A stretch of DNA of 46,792 bases from Bacteroidales bacterium. GTDB taxonomy: Bacteria > Bacteroidota > Bacteroidia > Bacteroidales > B18-G4. Below the pieces are notes generated by a model. That model was not told the DNA's origin. It worked only from the letters and a program-made list of their open reading frames with translations, and did not search any database. The stretch covers positions 1 to 46,792 of the forward strand of contig JAGYLD010000011.1 in the NCBI GenBank assembly GCA_018401355.1, read 5' to 3'. Of this stretch, positions 26,548 to 36,785 are shown piece after piece. The position numbers were made by a program, and so were the translations under genes. Positions within the stretch are counted from its first letter, which is position 1, and every line of letters begins with the position of its first letter.

Positions 26548-27674
26548 GATCCTGTGGTATTGATAATTACTTCGGCAATCCTGTCGGCAGCGTTATTCAC
26601 TGCGAAGGCTTTTATGTTGACTGCCAGTTCTTTCTGTCTTTCTTTGTTGTTGATTAATTCTGACAGCGTAGATTCCAGTTCATCATCAAGTTTGTTATCC
26701 TTGATCATAATGCCAGCCTTTTTTTCTTCCAGGAAATGTGCATTTTTTGTTTGATGGTCCTCCGCTGCCGAAGGCAAAGGAACCAGAATACTCGGCTTTC
26801 CTGTGATGCAAAGTTCTGAGATGGCGATGGCCCCGGCCCTCGAAACAACAATGTCTGCAACACCATATGCCAGCTCCATCTCTTTAATGAAAGGCATTAT
26901 TCTGATATAGGATGCTTCATCTGGAGCAATTTCTTCCAATGCTCTTCTGGCAGTTTCTTCATAGTTCGGACCTGTCTGCCATATAAGCTGCACTTTTTCT
27001 TTTCTGAAGAAAGGCAGGAACTTTGTTATCGACTTGTTTATGGAAAGTGCACCCTGGCTTCCACCAACGACCAGAACTACCGGAAGGTTATCCTGAAGTT
27101 TAAAATGTTTTAATCCCTCATGTTTTTTTGTTTGTGTTTCAAGGATATTTTTTCTGACAGGATTGCCGGTAAAAACGACTTTTTCCTTACGGAAATATTT
27201 CTCCATGCCTTCGTATGCAACACATATCTTTTTTGCTTTTTTCGCAAGCAATTTATTGGTAATGCCCGGGAAAGAATTTTGTTCCTGTATAATTGTAGGA
27301 ATTCCCATTGAGGAGGCCATCTGAAGGGTAGGCCCGCTGGCGTAACCTCCTGTTCCAATGGCGGCGTCGGGTTTGAAATATCTAACGATCTGCCTTGCTT
27401 TAAACAAGCTGGATAAAACCTTCACCGGAAAAAGCAGATTTTTCATGGTCAGACTTCTTTGCAATCCGCTGATCCATAATCCTTTTATTTCATAGCCTGC
27501 TTGTGGTACTTTTTCCATTTCCATACGGCCTTTTGCACCAACAAAAAGGATATCACAATCACCCAGCTTTTCGCGGAGTGCATCTGCTATGGCTATGGCG
27601 GGAAAGATATGTCCCCCTGTGCCACCACCACTGATGATGAATCTTTTTTTATGTCGTTGCAAGTTCTGCTTCAT
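26544..27674 (-). CDS. murG: lipid II synthase, GlcNAc transferase MurG
   Basis: 376 residues. Transfers GlcNAc from UDP-GlcNAc to lipid I at the inner face of the membrane. SGGGTGGHIFPAIAIADAL near 15, a second glycine motif VVGGSQGALSIN near 209, and the donor-site segments SRAGAIAISEL and LPSAAEDHQTKNA are visible. The gene start lies inside the end of ftsW (26-base overlap). Confidence 0.98.
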   Translation of the reverse strand: MKQNLQRHKKRFIISGGGTGGHIFPAIAIADALREKLGDCDILFVGAKGRMEMEKVPQAGYEIKGLWISGLQRSLTMKNLLFPVKVLSSLFKARQIVRYFKPDAAIGTGGYASGPTLQMASSMGIPTIIQEQNSFPGITNKLLAKKAKKICVAYEGMEKYFRKEKVVFTGNPVRKNILETQTKKHEGLKHFKLQDNLPVVLVVGGSQGALSINKSITKFLPFFRKEKVQLIWQTGPNYEETARRALEEIAPDEASYIRIMPFIKEMELAYGVADIVVSRAGAIAISELCITGKPSILVPLPSAAEDHQTKNAHFLEEKKAGIMIKDNKLDDELESTLSELINNKERQKELAVNIKAFAVNNAADRIAEVIINTTGS

Positions 27675-28812
27675 GGTCTACTTCTTTATCTATTTCTTTG
27701 CTAACACTCAGTATAACCCCGATGGCTATGGAGGAAAACCAAATGGAGGTTCCTCCCATGCTGATCAGGGGCAGGGGCTGCCCGGTTACGGGTAACAGGT
27801 TAACTGCCACGGCCATATTTACCATGGCCTGGAACACAAGGGAAAATCCTACTCCAAAGGTTAAAAGGGCGCCAAAATTTCTCGGTGCTTTCGTTACGAT
27901 CCTGACTACCCTGAAGAACAATATGAGGTATAGGAGTAAAATAAATACACCCCCGACAAATCCATATTCTTCTATGATGATGGCATAGATAAAATCGGAA
28001 TATGGATGGGGAAGAAAATTTCTTTGGGTGCTGTTTCCTGGCATTTTCCCCAACAGACCACCCGATGCAATCGCTATTTTTGATTGTTCAACCTGGTAAT
28101 AATCATGTTCCGTTTGCTTGTCTTTATCCAGGAAGCTCTCTATTCTGCTGGTCCAGGTTTCCATCCTGGGTAATACACTGGGGTATACATTCCCGATGAG
28201 AACTGCAAAGGCAAGGACAACAAGCACCATTCCCAGGAAATATGCAATATGATTGAGCCTGACTCTGCCTATGAACATCAACATGAAGCATATGGCAAAC
28301 AGAATGGCGGCTGTTGAGAAGTTAGAGGGGAAGATCAGGATGCAAACAATCAATGTTGGTAAAAACAAATGGAAAAATGCTGTTTTGAAATTTCTGATGT
28401 CAATGTCTTTGCGTGTTAGTGATCTGGCCAGAAACATGATCAGCGTTAGCTTGGCAAGGTCTGAGGTTTGAAAGGTCAGGTTGAAAGGCAATGGCAGCAC
28501 CCTTTTCGCTTCATTAAGATTAAGGCCGATGAACAAGGTCAATATGAGCAATGGAATGGCTATGAAAAGAGCGATTTGAAAGATCCTGGAAAAATATGTA
28601 AACTTGATGAGGTGTGTGAAATAGATAATGACGATTCCAAATGCAAGAATGAACAGATGCTTGAGCATATAATATTCTGTGTTTCCAGACTGGTATTTAT
28701 AAGCAAGTGTTCCTGTTGAGCTGTATACTGCAAGAAGTGAAAATATCGACAATATAATCACTACCGCCCAAATTACTTTGTCACCGTTTATGTTGCTTAG
28801 GATCTTTGACAT
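27649..28812 (-). CDS. ftsW: SEDS-family peptidoglycan glycosyltransferase FtsW
   Basis: 387 residues with about ten membrane helices. It polymerises lipid II at the septum together with the class B PBP FtsI. Family markers include AVYSSTG near 29, the QTSDLAKLTLIMFLAR segment and the C-terminal LPLISMGGTSIWFSSIAIG. It lies 9 bases after murD and overlaps murG. Confidence 0.96.
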   Translation of the reverse strand: MSKILSNINGDKVIWAVVIILSIFSLLAVYSSTGTLAYKYQSGNTEYYMLKHLFILAFGIVIIYFTHLIKFTYFSRIFQIALFIAIPLLILTLFIGLNLNEAKRVLPLPFNLTFQTSDLAKLTLIMFLARSLTRKDIDIRNFKTAFFHLFLPTLIVCILIFPSNFSTAAILFAICFMLMFIGRVRLNHIAYFLGMVLVVLAFAVLIGNVYPSVLPRMETWTSRIESFLDKDKQTEHDYYQVEQSKIAIASGGLLGKMPGNSTQRNFLPHPYSDFIYAIIIEEYGFVGGVFILLLYLILFFRVVRIVTKAPRNFGALLTFGVGFSLVFQAMVNMAVAVNLLPVTGQPLPLISMGGTSIWFSSIAIGVILSVSKEIDKEVDHEAELATT

Positions 28813-28821
28813 AGTTTTTAA

Positions 28822-30165
28822 TTATAGTTCCTTCACAGCCTCCTTGAACTGGTTCCCCCTGTCAATATAATTTTCAAAAAGGTCGAAGCTTGCACAGGCC
28901 GGAGAAAGCAATGCGATATCGTCTTTCTCCCCCAGGTATATGGCATAACGGACGGCTTCTTTCATCGACTTTGTTTCGACCATGGTTATGGGGAGGTCTG
29001 CAAATGCGTTAAATATTTTCTTGTTGTCAACGCCAAGACAAATGATAGCCTTTACTTTATCTCTGACCAGGTTCATCAGATGACTGTAGTCGTTTCCTTT
29101 ATCCAGTCCTCCCACTATCCAGATCACTTTCCTTTGCATGCTTTCAAGTGCATACCAGGTTGAATTGATGTTGGTGGCTTTTGAATCATTTATGAATTCA
29201 ATGCCCATAACATTGGCTACAACCTCCAGACGATGTTCAATGTTCTGAAAATCCGACAAGCTGGCTTTTATGGTTTCCTTACGGATGTCGATCAGCTTGC
29301 TTGCAACACTTGATGCCATCGAGTTGTAAATGTTGTGTTTGCCCTGTAATGCTAACATTTCCATTGTCATAATCAGACGGTTTGATTTAATGTTTATAAT
29401 GATTTGGTTATTTTCCAACCAAGCACCTTCTCCATCAATGATTTCATTGATTGAGAAAGGATATTTTTTTGATTTGATATTCCTTTTTTGAATTTCCCGG
29501 ATGATTGTCGTATCATCAGCACAATAAATGAAGGCATCCTCTGCTTTCTGATTCTGAATAATCCTGAATTTCGAATCCGCATATTTGCTGAAGCTGTTGT
29601 TGTACCTGTCGAGATGATCCGGAGTGATGTTCAGTAGCACTGCTATATCAGCTTTAAATTCAAACATGCCATCCAGCTGGAAACTGCTTACTTCGAGGAT
29701 ATAGATATCATGCTTGTTTTTTGCTACCTGCCAGGCAAAGCTGTTTCCCACATTGCCGGCCAATCCGGCATTAAGACCTGCTTTCTTACAAATATGATGC
29801 GTGAGCAGGGTTGTGGTGGTTTTACCGTTGCTTCCTGTAATACATACGAGTTTGGCATTGGTGTACCGGTATGCAAACTCCAGTTCTGAAATCACCGGGA
29901 CCTTTATATTGATGGCCTCTTGGACCAATGCAACATTATCGGGAATCCCTGGGCTCTTCACGATGGTATTCGCACCAAGTATCTGATCTTTACTGTGCTT
30001 GCCTTCCTCAAAAGGGATATCATGATTTAAAAGAACGTTTTTGTACTTGTCATTGATCCTGCCCAGATCGGAGACAAAGACATTGAGGCCTTTTGTCTTT
30101 GCGAGAACGGCAGCACCTGTGCCACTTTCTCCGGATCCTAATATGACTATGTCGTATTGCCTCAT
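28822..30165 (-). CDS. murD: UDP-N-acetylmuramoyl-L-alanine--D-glutamate ligase
   Basis: 447 residues. Adds D-Glu in the cytoplasmic stage of peptidoglycan synthesis. VILGSGESGTGAAVLAK at the N-terminus, KSPGIP near 70, the ATP loop CITGSNGKTTTTLLTH near 109, LEVSSFQLD near 155, the NITPDHLDRY region and NDSKATN near 318 fit MurD. It follows mraY after 7 bases. Confidence 0.98.
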   Translation of the reverse strand: MRQYDIVILGSGESGTGAAVLAKTKGLNVFVSDLGRINDKYKNVLLNHDIPFEEGKHSKDQILGANTIVKSPGIPDNVALVQEAINIKVPVISELEFAYRYTNAKLVCITGSNGKTTTTLLTHHICKKAGLNAGLAGNVGNSFAWQVAKNKHDIYILEVSSFQLDGMFEFKADIAVLLNITPDHLDRYNNSFSKYADSKFRIIQNQKAEDAFIYCADDTTIIREIQKRNIKSKKYPFSINEIIDGEGAWLENNQIIINIKSNRLIMTMEMLALQGKHNIYNSMASSVASKLIDIRKETIKASLSDFQNIEHRLEVVANVMGIEFINDSKATNINSTWYALESMQRKVIWIVGGLDKGNDYSHLMNLVRDKVKAIICLGVDNKKIFNAFADLPITMVETKSMKEAVRYAIYLGEKDDIALLSPACASFDLFENYIDRGNQFKEAVKEL

Positions 30166-30172
30166 TCAATGC

Positions 30173-31423
30173 TTATCTGAGTTTTAATGTTATGATCGTA
30201 AATACAGCCAGCATGATGCCGACGATTAGAAATCGTTGTACTATTTTGGGCTCTGGATATCCTGATAATTGAAAATGGTGGTGGAGTGGCGACATTTTAA
30301 AAATCCTTCTGCCTTCCCCGAATTTCCTCTTGGTATATTTGAAGTACCCGACCTGCATGATCACGGAAAGGCTTTCCACCAGGAAAATTCCGCATAGAAT
30401 GGGAATCAGTAATTCCTTCCTTATGAGTATGGCGAAAACGGCAATGATACCGCCAATAGAAAGACTTCCTGTATCACCCATGAAAACCTGTGCCGGATAT
30501 GCATTGTACCAAAGGAACCCAATACAGGCGCCTACAAATGCACTGATATATATTGTCAACTCACCTGTATTGGGTATGTACATAATATTAAGGTAGTCGG
30601 CAAAGATGATGTTGCCGGATACCCATGCCAAAACACCAAGGGTGGTTCCTATGATGGCAGAAGTCCCTGTTGCCAATCCATCCATGCCATCGGTGAGGTT
30701 GGCACCGTTAGATACAGCAGTGATGATAAGTATGACAACAGGAATAAAAACCAGCCAGGCATATTGGTATGCATTTTTTCCAACCCAGGATATAAGAATG
30801 GCATAATCCAGCTCATTGTTCTTGAAAAATGGAATGGTAGTTTTTGTTGATTTGGTATCAACCTTTGTGAAATTAACATTCTTGGATTCCACTGAATTCT
30901 GGCCTGATTGCAATGTTGCTGTTTGTTCTTCGGCAGGAATATTCTCTCGAATAACCACTGATTCATTGAAATACATCGTCAGTCCGACGATCAGACCCAG
31001 AATTATTTGTCCTGCAACTTTATATTTTCCAGCCAGCCCTTTTTTGTTCTTTTTGAAAACTTTTATGTAGTCATCCAGAAATCCGATCATTCCAAGCCAG
31101 ATGGTGGTAAATATCATGAGGATGATGTAAACATTAAAAAGCTTGGCAAACAAAAGGGTTGGAATAAGTATGGCAGCAAGGATAATAAGCCCGCCCATTG
31201 TAGGGGTTCCCTGCTTATCCAGTTGCCCTTCCAGTCCAAGGTCACGGATGGTTTCGCCTACCTGTTTGCGATTGAGGAACTTAATCCAGGTCTTTCCAAA
31301 AAACATGGAAATGATCAATGAAGTGATCACTGCTGCAGCAGCCCTGAAGGAGATATACTGAAACACTCCGGCTCCCGGGAAGTCGCAACATTTTTGCAAA
31401 TAATCAAACAGATAGTATAGCAT
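30173..31423 (-). CDS. mraY: phospho-MurNAc-pentapeptide transferase MraY
   Basis: 416 residues, about 55 longer than E. coli MraY. Makes lipid I in the inner membrane. GTPTMGGLI (72-80), the catalytic DD at 117-118 ([16 protein letters not shown]), [21 protein letters not shown] and the end [11 protein letters not shown] are conserved. The extra length is mainly a polar insertion at about 157-200 between two helices, as in other Bacteroidetes MraY proteins. It follows murE after 7 bases. Confidence 0.97.
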   Translation of the reverse strand: MLYYLFDYLQKCCDFPGAGVFQYISFRAAAAVITSLIISMFFGKTWIKFLNRKQVGETIRDLGLEGQLDKQGTPTMGGLIILAAILIPTLLFAKLFNVYIILMIFTTIWLGMIGFLDDYIKVFKKNKKGLAGKYKVAGQIILGLIVGLTMYFNESVVIRENIPAEEQTATLQSGQNSVESKNVNFTKVDTKSTKTTIPFFKNNELDYAILISWVGKNAYQYAWLVFIPVVILIITAVSNGANLTDGMDGLATGTSAIIGTTLGVLAWVSGNIIFADYLNIMYIPNTGELTIYISAFVGACIGFLWYNAYPAQVFMGDTGSLSIGGIIAVFAILIRKELLIPILCGIFLVESLSVIMQVGYFKYTKRKFGEGRRIFKMSPLHHHFQLSGYPEPKIVQRFLIVGIMLAVFTIITLKLR

Positions 31424-31430
31424 CGTTTTA

Positions 31431-32891
31431 TTATTTTATTTCCAGGAATTCCATTAAAATCTCTTTATCATCAAATGGGTGCCTGATCCCATCGATTTCC
31501 TGGTATTTCTCATGTCCTTTTCCTGCAATCAGTATGATATCACCCGCCTTTGCCAGCGTACAAGCCGTTTTAATGGCTTCCTTCCTGTTAACAATGGCTA
31601 TAACCTTTTTAGCATTGACGGGGTCGATACCTTTTTTCATATCTTCAATGATCTTTTCAGGATCTTCCGATCTTGGGTTGTCAGAGGTCAGTATCACCGT
31701 AGTACTTTGAACTGCCGAAATATTCCCCATTAAAGGCCTTTTGCTTGTATCCCTGTCACCACCAGCGCCAATTACTGTGATGAGCTGTTCATTTCCTGTT
31801 CTCATTCTGTTTATTGCTGACAGAATATTTTCCAGGGCATCAGGCGTATGTGCATAGTCAACAATGGCAGAGACATTGTTTTCTGCATGAAGGGTGTTAA
31901 AACGTCCTTCTGCTGGTTCCAGCTCACTAAGCGTTACCAGGATGTCTTTTTTATCCAGGCCGAGTACTAATGCGGTGCCATATACAGCCATAATATTGCT
32001 GACATTATAATCTCCTGTCAGCTTTATCCATATCTCCTGTCCCTGAATAGATACTAGTGATCCGTTGAAATGAGATTCCAGGATCTTACCCTTAAAGTCT
32101 GCAAATCCTTTGAGACCATAACTTAACTTTCTTGCCATAGTGTTTTGCAGCATAAAACTTCCGTTTTTATCATCGTGGTTAGCAATGGCAAATGCATGTA
32201 AAGGGAGTGCATCGAAGAACTTCTTCTTGGTTTCGAGGTAATCCTTAAATGTCTTATGATAATCAAGGTGTTCGTGGGTGATGTTGGTAAATATGCCTCC
32301 TGAAAAATTCAATCCTGCTATCCTGTATTGATCTATGGCATGTGAACTTACCTCCATAAAAGCGTATTCACATCCGCTTTCGACTGCCTCATGAAGGAAG
32401 GCGTTGAGTTTAATAGGATCGGGTGTAGTATGGGTTGCATCGTATTCTTTTTCGTTAATGGAATTGGAAATGGTTGAAAGTTTTGCACAACCATACCCTG
32501 ATAGCCTGAACAACCTGTGAAGCAATGTTACAATGGTGGTTTTACCATTTGTGCCGGTTACACCCACAAGTTTTAAATGATGGGAGGGGCTGTTGTATAA
32601 ATTGGATGCCATGATGCCAAGGGCTTTATGGCTATTGCTGACCTTTACATATGTGATGCCTGGATGGATGTTTTCAGGATTGTCTTCATGAATGATGGCT
32701 ACAGCACCGCGGTCGACAGCCATGTCGATATACTTATGCCCATCAGTTTGAGTACCTTTAAAAGCCACAAATGCATTGCCTCTTTTGACCTTTCTGGAGT
32801 CAAAAACCAGATCGGTAACCGATATGACGGTTGTGCCGATTACTTCCCGGATGTTAACACCAAATAATACTTCCATTAAGGTCTGTCTCAT
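31431..32891 (-). CDS. murE: UDP-MurNAc-tripeptide synthetase, meso-diaminopimelate type
   Basis: 486 residues. [18 protein letters not shown] near 29, the ATP loop [13 protein letters not shown] near 107, TTPDPI near 154, the EVSSHA region and [11 protein letters not shown] near 342. The amino-acid selectivity motif reads DNPR ([11 protein letters not shown]), which marks meso-DAP-adding enzymes rather than lysine-adding ones. A second ATG five codons in is an alternative start. It lies 3 bases after ftsI. Confidence 0.97.
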   Translation of the reverse strand: MRQTLMEVLFGVNIREVIGTTVISVTDLVFDSRKVKRGNAFVAFKGTQTDGHKYIDMAVDRGAVAIIHEDNPENIHPGITYVKVSNSHKALGIMASNLYNSPSHHLKLVGVTGTNGKTTIVTLLHRLFRLSGYGCAKLSTISNSINEKEYDATHTTPDPIKLNAFLHEAVESGCEYAFMEVSSHAIDQYRIAGLNFSGGIFTNITHEHLDYHKTFKDYLETKKKFFDALPLHAFAIANHDDKNGSFMLQNTMARKLSYGLKGFADFKGKILESHFNGSLVSIQGQEIWIKLTGDYNVSNIMAVYGTALVLGLDKKDILVTLSELEPAEGRFNTLHAENNVSAIVDYAHTPDALENILSAINRMRTGNEQLITVIGAGGDRDTSKRPLMGNISAVQSTTVILTSDNPRSEDPEKIIEDMKKGIDPVNAKKVIAIVNRKEAIKTACTLAKAGDIILIAGKGHEKYQEIDGIRHPFDDKEILMEFLEIK

Positions 32892-32894
32892 ATG

Positions 32895-35000
32895 CTATGT
32901 CGATAGTTTTAATAATATTGTATTTCCTTTATTAACAGGTGTTCCTGACTCTATAGACTGCTTTGTTACAATTCCTCTTCCCCTGATCCTGGTATTTAAA
33001 CCCAGGCTTTCTAACAGGAATACTGCATCTTTGGCGGTCATGCCAACTACGTTGGGGACTATGCCGGGACTTACTCGCCGGGGAAGATATTTTATTGTAT
33101 TACCCACATTTCTGGTGACGATCCATCTGGTAAATGAGCTCGATGAGTCAACAGCAACGCCAAGGGTTCGAAAGATCAGATCTATATCTTTTTCCATACC
33201 TATGGTCATAGCGGGCATGCTGTATTTTTCGGCAGTTATTTCTTCAGCAATGATATGTGAGGAAGCATACACCCGGTCGGTGATTTCCTTAAACACTGGC
33301 GCTGCAACAGAACTCCCATAATAATAGCCTTGTTTGGGGTCATTGATTATAACAATGCAAGAATACTTTGGATTATCCGCAGGGAAATATCCAACAAATG
33401 AGGAGTTGTATATTTTGTTTTTGTATCCGCGATTCTTGTCAGCTACCCTTGCCGTCCCTGTTTTACCAGCTATTTTATACTGGGAGTTTTTGATTCCTCT
33501 TGCTGTGCCTTTTTCTACCACACCTTCCAAGAGGGATCTGACGGAATCCAGTGTTTTCTTTCCACATATATTTTTCACCCTTCTTTCTGTGTAAAATTTT
33601 TCAATGGTCTTGCCTGAATGACGTATCTCTTTTACCAGCATAGGTTTAACCATTCTGCCGTTATTGGCCACAGCATTATACAAGGTAAGGATCTGCAAAG
33701 GAGTTAGCATCAGTTCATAGCCGATAGACATCCAGGGCAGGGTGGTTCCATACCAGTTGGCCCTGTCAGAAGGATCTTTGATGACAGGGTCGGCTTCACC
33801 TTGTATATTCAGACCAAGAGGCTCATTTAGCCTCATGTCTTTTAGATGGTCTACAAATTTTTCGGGTTTGTCTTTGTACGCTTCATTCACCATAAGGGAA
33901 ATTCCCACGTTGGATGATTTTTCAAAGGCTTCCCGTGCTGTAATTTTTCCATCTCTGATTTTTTTTACATCCTGCATAGTATGGCTATAATACATGGTCC
34001 AGCCGTCTCCAACATCGATGGTGTCATCCAGGGAAACTTTGTTATCTTCAAGCAAAGCGATCATTGACGCCAGTTTGAATGTGGATCCGGGTTCGACCTT
34101 TTCACCGATGGCGTAATTATAGGACTCTTCGTATTTTCCGCTTTTCTCATTCATTCTGAGGTTGGCTATCGCTTTAATGTGACCTGTTTCCACTTCCATA
34201 ACTACTGCACAACCCTGGAATGCCTTATGTTTTATAAGGTTTTTACGTAGTGCAGCCTCTGAAACATCCTGGATGTTTATGTCAATTGTGGTAACAATAT
34301 CTTTTCCATTGACAGGCTCGATCTGGTTTTCATCTCTTAAAGGCATCCAGTCACCATGGCTAAGTCTTCTGTGCAGCTGTTTTCCACTTCTTCCTGCAAG
34401 AATATCAGCATATGCTCCCTCAAGGCCAACGAAAATGTCTTCCTGTGTTACCTCAAACCCAATGGTTCGCTTGGCGAGGTCGCCGTAGGGCATTTTTCTT
34501 TGGGTGTATGAGCGGGCTATTAACCCACCTCTGTACTTTCCTCTCCGCAGGATCGGAAAAGTTCTTAATTGTTTTAGCTCTTCATAAGTTGCTTTTTTCT
34601 TAATGAGGAGGTACCTGTTGCCATTTTCCCTGGCATTGACCAGCATCATTTTATATTGATATTTTGACCTTTCATGGAAAAGCCTGGAGAGTCTGTATGC
34701 CAGCGAATCGATCTTCTGGGAGAAAACCCTGTCGCTGATCAAAGGTGAAGCCACGTCCATGCGTATCTCGAAAATAGGAACAGAAACAGCCATTAAAGAC
34801 CCGTCGGATGAAATGATGTTTCCCCTGTTTGCTTCAATTGTGAAATACCTGAGTTCCTGCTCCTTCGCTTTTTTAAGTAATTCGGGACCTTCAGCTACCT
34901 GGATCAGCAATGCCTTGAAAGCAATTGCAAGTCCAAACAGAATAATGCCCGCATAGACTGCATAAACCCTTCTTAATATGACTATCCTTGAATCAGTCAT
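32895..35000 (-). CDS. ftsI: septal transpeptidase FtsI/PBP3 with C-terminal PASTA domain
   Basis: 701 residues. Class B penicillin-binding protein that crosslinks septal peptidoglycan. A membrane helix at about 12-33 is followed by the PBP dimer domain and the transpeptidase domain: STFK at 306-309 (nucleophile Ser306), SSN at 362-364 and KTGTA at 513-517. The last ~58 residues (from PGIVPNVVGMTAKDAVFLLE) form a single PASTA domain, which E. coli FtsI lacks. It follows ftsL by 6 bases. Confidence 0.96.
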   Translation of the reverse strand: MTDSRIVILRRVYAVYAGIILFGLAIAFKALLIQVAEGPELLKKAKEQELRYFTIEANRGNIISSDGSLMAVSVPIFEIRMDVASPLISDRVFSQKIDSLAYRLSRLFHERSKYQYKMMLVNARENGNRYLLIKKKATYEELKQLRTFPILRRGKYRGGLIARSYTQRKMPYGDLAKRTIGFEVTQEDIFVGLEGAYADILAGRSGKQLHRRLSHGDWMPLRDENQIEPVNGKDIVTTIDINIQDVSEAALRKNLIKHKAFQGCAVVMEVETGHIKAIANLRMNEKSGKYEESYNYAIGEKVEPGSTFKLASMIALLEDNKVSLDDTIDVGDGWTMYYSHTMQDVKKIRDGKITAREAFEKSSNVGISLMVNEAYKDKPEKFVDHLKDMRLNEPLGLNIQGEADPVIKDPSDRANWYGTTLPWMSIGYELMLTPLQILTLYNAVANNGRMVKPMLVKEIRHSGKTIEKFYTERRVKNICGKKTLDSVRSLLEGVVEKGTARGIKNSQYKIAGKTGTARVADKNRGYKNKIYNSSFVGYFPADNPKYSCIVIINDPKQGYYYGSSVAAPVFKEITDRVYASSHIIAEEITAEKYSMPAMTIGMEKDIDLIFRTLGVAVDSSSSFTRWIVTRNVGNTIKYLPRRVSPGIVPNVVGMTAKDAVFLLESLGLNTRIRGRGIVTKQSIESGTPVNKGNTILLKLST

Positions 35001-35006
35001 TATTTG

Positions 35007-35387
35007 TTAATCCTTAATAATTAATTTTTTGGGAGGTATTGTGGATGCTTTTATTCCTTCTTCCTCCAGGTAATTGATCAATGTCGATTGTTTTTTTTGT
35101 CCCATCAGCGCAGACTTTGTAGAGATGTATTCGTACCTTAGTTCCTTCAACTCTTCCCTTAAATCATTCATTTTGCGTATTTTTCTTTCAGTGTAATAAG
35201 TGTTTCCAATGTATAGCAGTGCCAGAAAAGCCATATACAAAATGAACGGAAGCAACTGGATGGCCCTTTTCCTGGTAAGAAAGGTGCCACCCAGTACCTC
35301 ATATGCAGATTTCCCCAGGCCGTTTGAACTCCCGTCCCTTTGTTCATGGTTGGTTTTAGGTGCGTCCTTATATTCGTTGGCTTTCAT
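35007..35387 (-). CDS. ftsL: FtsL-like division protein
   Basis: 126 residues. A cytoplasmic N-terminus of ~42 residues, one membrane helix (about 44-63, LPFILYMAFLALLYIGNTYY) and a short coiled-coil (about 65-100, KIRKMNDLREELKELRYEY). FtsL sequences diverge greatly, so the call rests on topology and on its place between rsmH and ftsI. In other bacteria FtsL joins FtsB and FtsQ to activate FtsWI. The gap to rsmH is 1 base. Confidence 0.85.
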   Translation of the reverse strand: MKANEYKDAPKTNHEQRDGSSNGLGKSAYEVLGGTFLTRKRAIQLLPFILYMAFLALLYIGNTYYTERKIRKMNDLREELKELRYEYISTKSALMGQKKQSTLINYLEEEGIKASTIPPKKLIIKD

Positions 35388-35388
35388 C

Positions 35389-36282
35389 TTAAATTTTTTC
35401 TGCTATTCTGAGTTTTGCACTTCGTGATCTTGGATTTTCTTCCATTTCTTTCTCGCCGGGAATAATTGGCTTCCTGCTTATTTGCTTGAAGGGAAGCATG
35501 GTATTCCCGAAAAAATCCTTTTCTATGGTTCCTTCGAAATTGCCCGATTTAAAAAAGTTTTTTACCAGCCTGTCTTCGAGGGAGTGGTAAGCGATGATCA
35601 CCAGCCGGCCGTTTTTCCCGATCACTTCTTTACATTGTTCCAGGAATATTTTCAGATTATCCAGTTCCTGGTTTACTTCTATCCTGATTGCCTGAAATAC
35701 CCGGCTTAAATACTTGTTGGCAAGGTGTCCCGGTGCAAGAGGTTTTGCTAATGCCACCAGTTGCCCTGTTGTTGTGATGCTGGTTTCCTTTCTTTTCCTG
35801 ATAATGGCCTGTGTCAGCTTACCGGCATTTCTGATCTCTCCATAGTTTTTCAGAATGCTGTAAAGCTCATCTTCCTCGTAATCATTGACCACATTGGTTG
35901 CAGTGAGACTTTGTCTTTCGTCCATCCGCATGTCCAATACAGCGTCATATCTGATTGAGAAGCCTTTTTCAGGGATATCTATTTGATGTGATGAAATGCC
36001 AAGGTCAGCCAGGATGCCGGTCACAGGCATGGCATCATGATACCTGATAAAATTCTTTAAATACCGGTAATTGGCATTGATCAGCATAAACCTATTGTCA
36101 TTTATCACATTTTTTTTTGTGTCATCATCCTGATCGAATGCGATAAGTTTACCCTTGTTAAGATGTTTCATGATTTCGCGGGAGTGGCCTCCTCCACCAA
36201 AGGTGGCATCTACATAGATCCCGTCCGGATCCGTAATAAGCCCTTCAATCGATTCCTGAAGTAAAACCGCATTATGAAACAT
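35389..36282 (-). CDS. rsmH: 16S rRNA (cytosine(1402)-N4)-methyltransferase
   Basis: 297 residues. Methylates C1402 in the 30S P site using SAM. The SAM-binding stretch VDATFGGGGHSREIM near 24, ILADLGISSHQID near 90, the DMRMD motif near 118, TNVVNDY and YHSLEDRLVK near 226 fit RsmH (MraW). It follows mraZ by 6 bases. Confidence 0.98.
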   Translation of the reverse strand: MFHNAVLLQESIEGLITDPDGIYVDATFGGGGHSREIMKHLNKGKLIAFDQDDDTKKNVINDNRFMLINANYRYLKNFIRYHDAMPVTGILADLGISSHQIDIPEKGFSIRYDAVLDMRMDERQSLTATNVVNDYEEDELYSILKNYGEIRNAGKLTQAIIRKRKETSITTTGQLVALAKPLAPGHLANKYLSRVFQAIRIEVNQELDNLKIFLEQCKEVIGKNGRLVIIAYHSLEDRLVKNFFKSGNFEGTIEKDFFGNTMLPFKQISRKPIIPGEKEMEENPRSRSAKLRIAEKI

Positions 36283-36288
36283 ATTCCT

Positions 36289-36747
36289 TTATTCATTATC
36301 AAGATCACCCATAACCTCTTCGGCCAGGTCGGCAAATTCATCAGGATCAAAGTCGATGGTATTTTCATACTCGGTTTTATCCCAGATCTCAATTTTGTTG
36401 ACAACGGAAGCCAGAACAACTTCTTTGGATATGCCGGCGAATTCGGCCAGGTTCTTGGGTATTAGCAGCCTTCCTGTAGAATCCAGTTCGGTGTCATGAA
36501 CACCAGACATGAACTTGCGGATAAAATCCACATTTTTCTTCTTGAATCTGTTCAGTTTGTTAACCAATTCGCTCTCCTGATTCCATTCTTCCATGGGATA
36601 CAACTCGAGACAATGTCTGAAAATACTTCGTTTAATTACAAAGCCCTCTTTAACAGCATCTTGCAGTTGTGATTTGAATGCTGCAGGAAACATTAACCTG
36701 CCTTTGGCATCAACTTTGCAATTATATGTTCCGATAATATTTGCCAC
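36289..36747 (-). CDS. mraZ: division/cell-wall cluster regulator MraZ
   Basis: 152 residues with two SpoVT/AbrB-like halves: NCKVDAKGRLMFPAAFK near 9 and ELDSTGRLLIPKNLAEFAG near 87. The start is GTG at 36747; no in-frame ATG is nearby and MANIIGTYNCKVDAKGR matches the family N-terminus. MraZ binds short direct repeats in front of its own operon and regulates it. Three such repeats lie 39-65 bases upstream. An acidic tail (about 135-152) is present. Confidence 0.96.
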   Translation of the reverse strand: MANIIGTYNCKVDAKGRLMFPAAFKSQLQDAVKEGFVIKRSIFRHCLELYPMEEWNQESELVNKLNRFKKKNVDFIRKFMSGVHDTELDSTGRLLIPKNLAEFAGISKEVVLASVVNKIEIWDKTEYENTIDFDPDEFADLAEEVMGDLDNE

Positions 36748-36785
36748 GACACTTTAAATAATGTGTAAATATAAGGAATAGTTTA

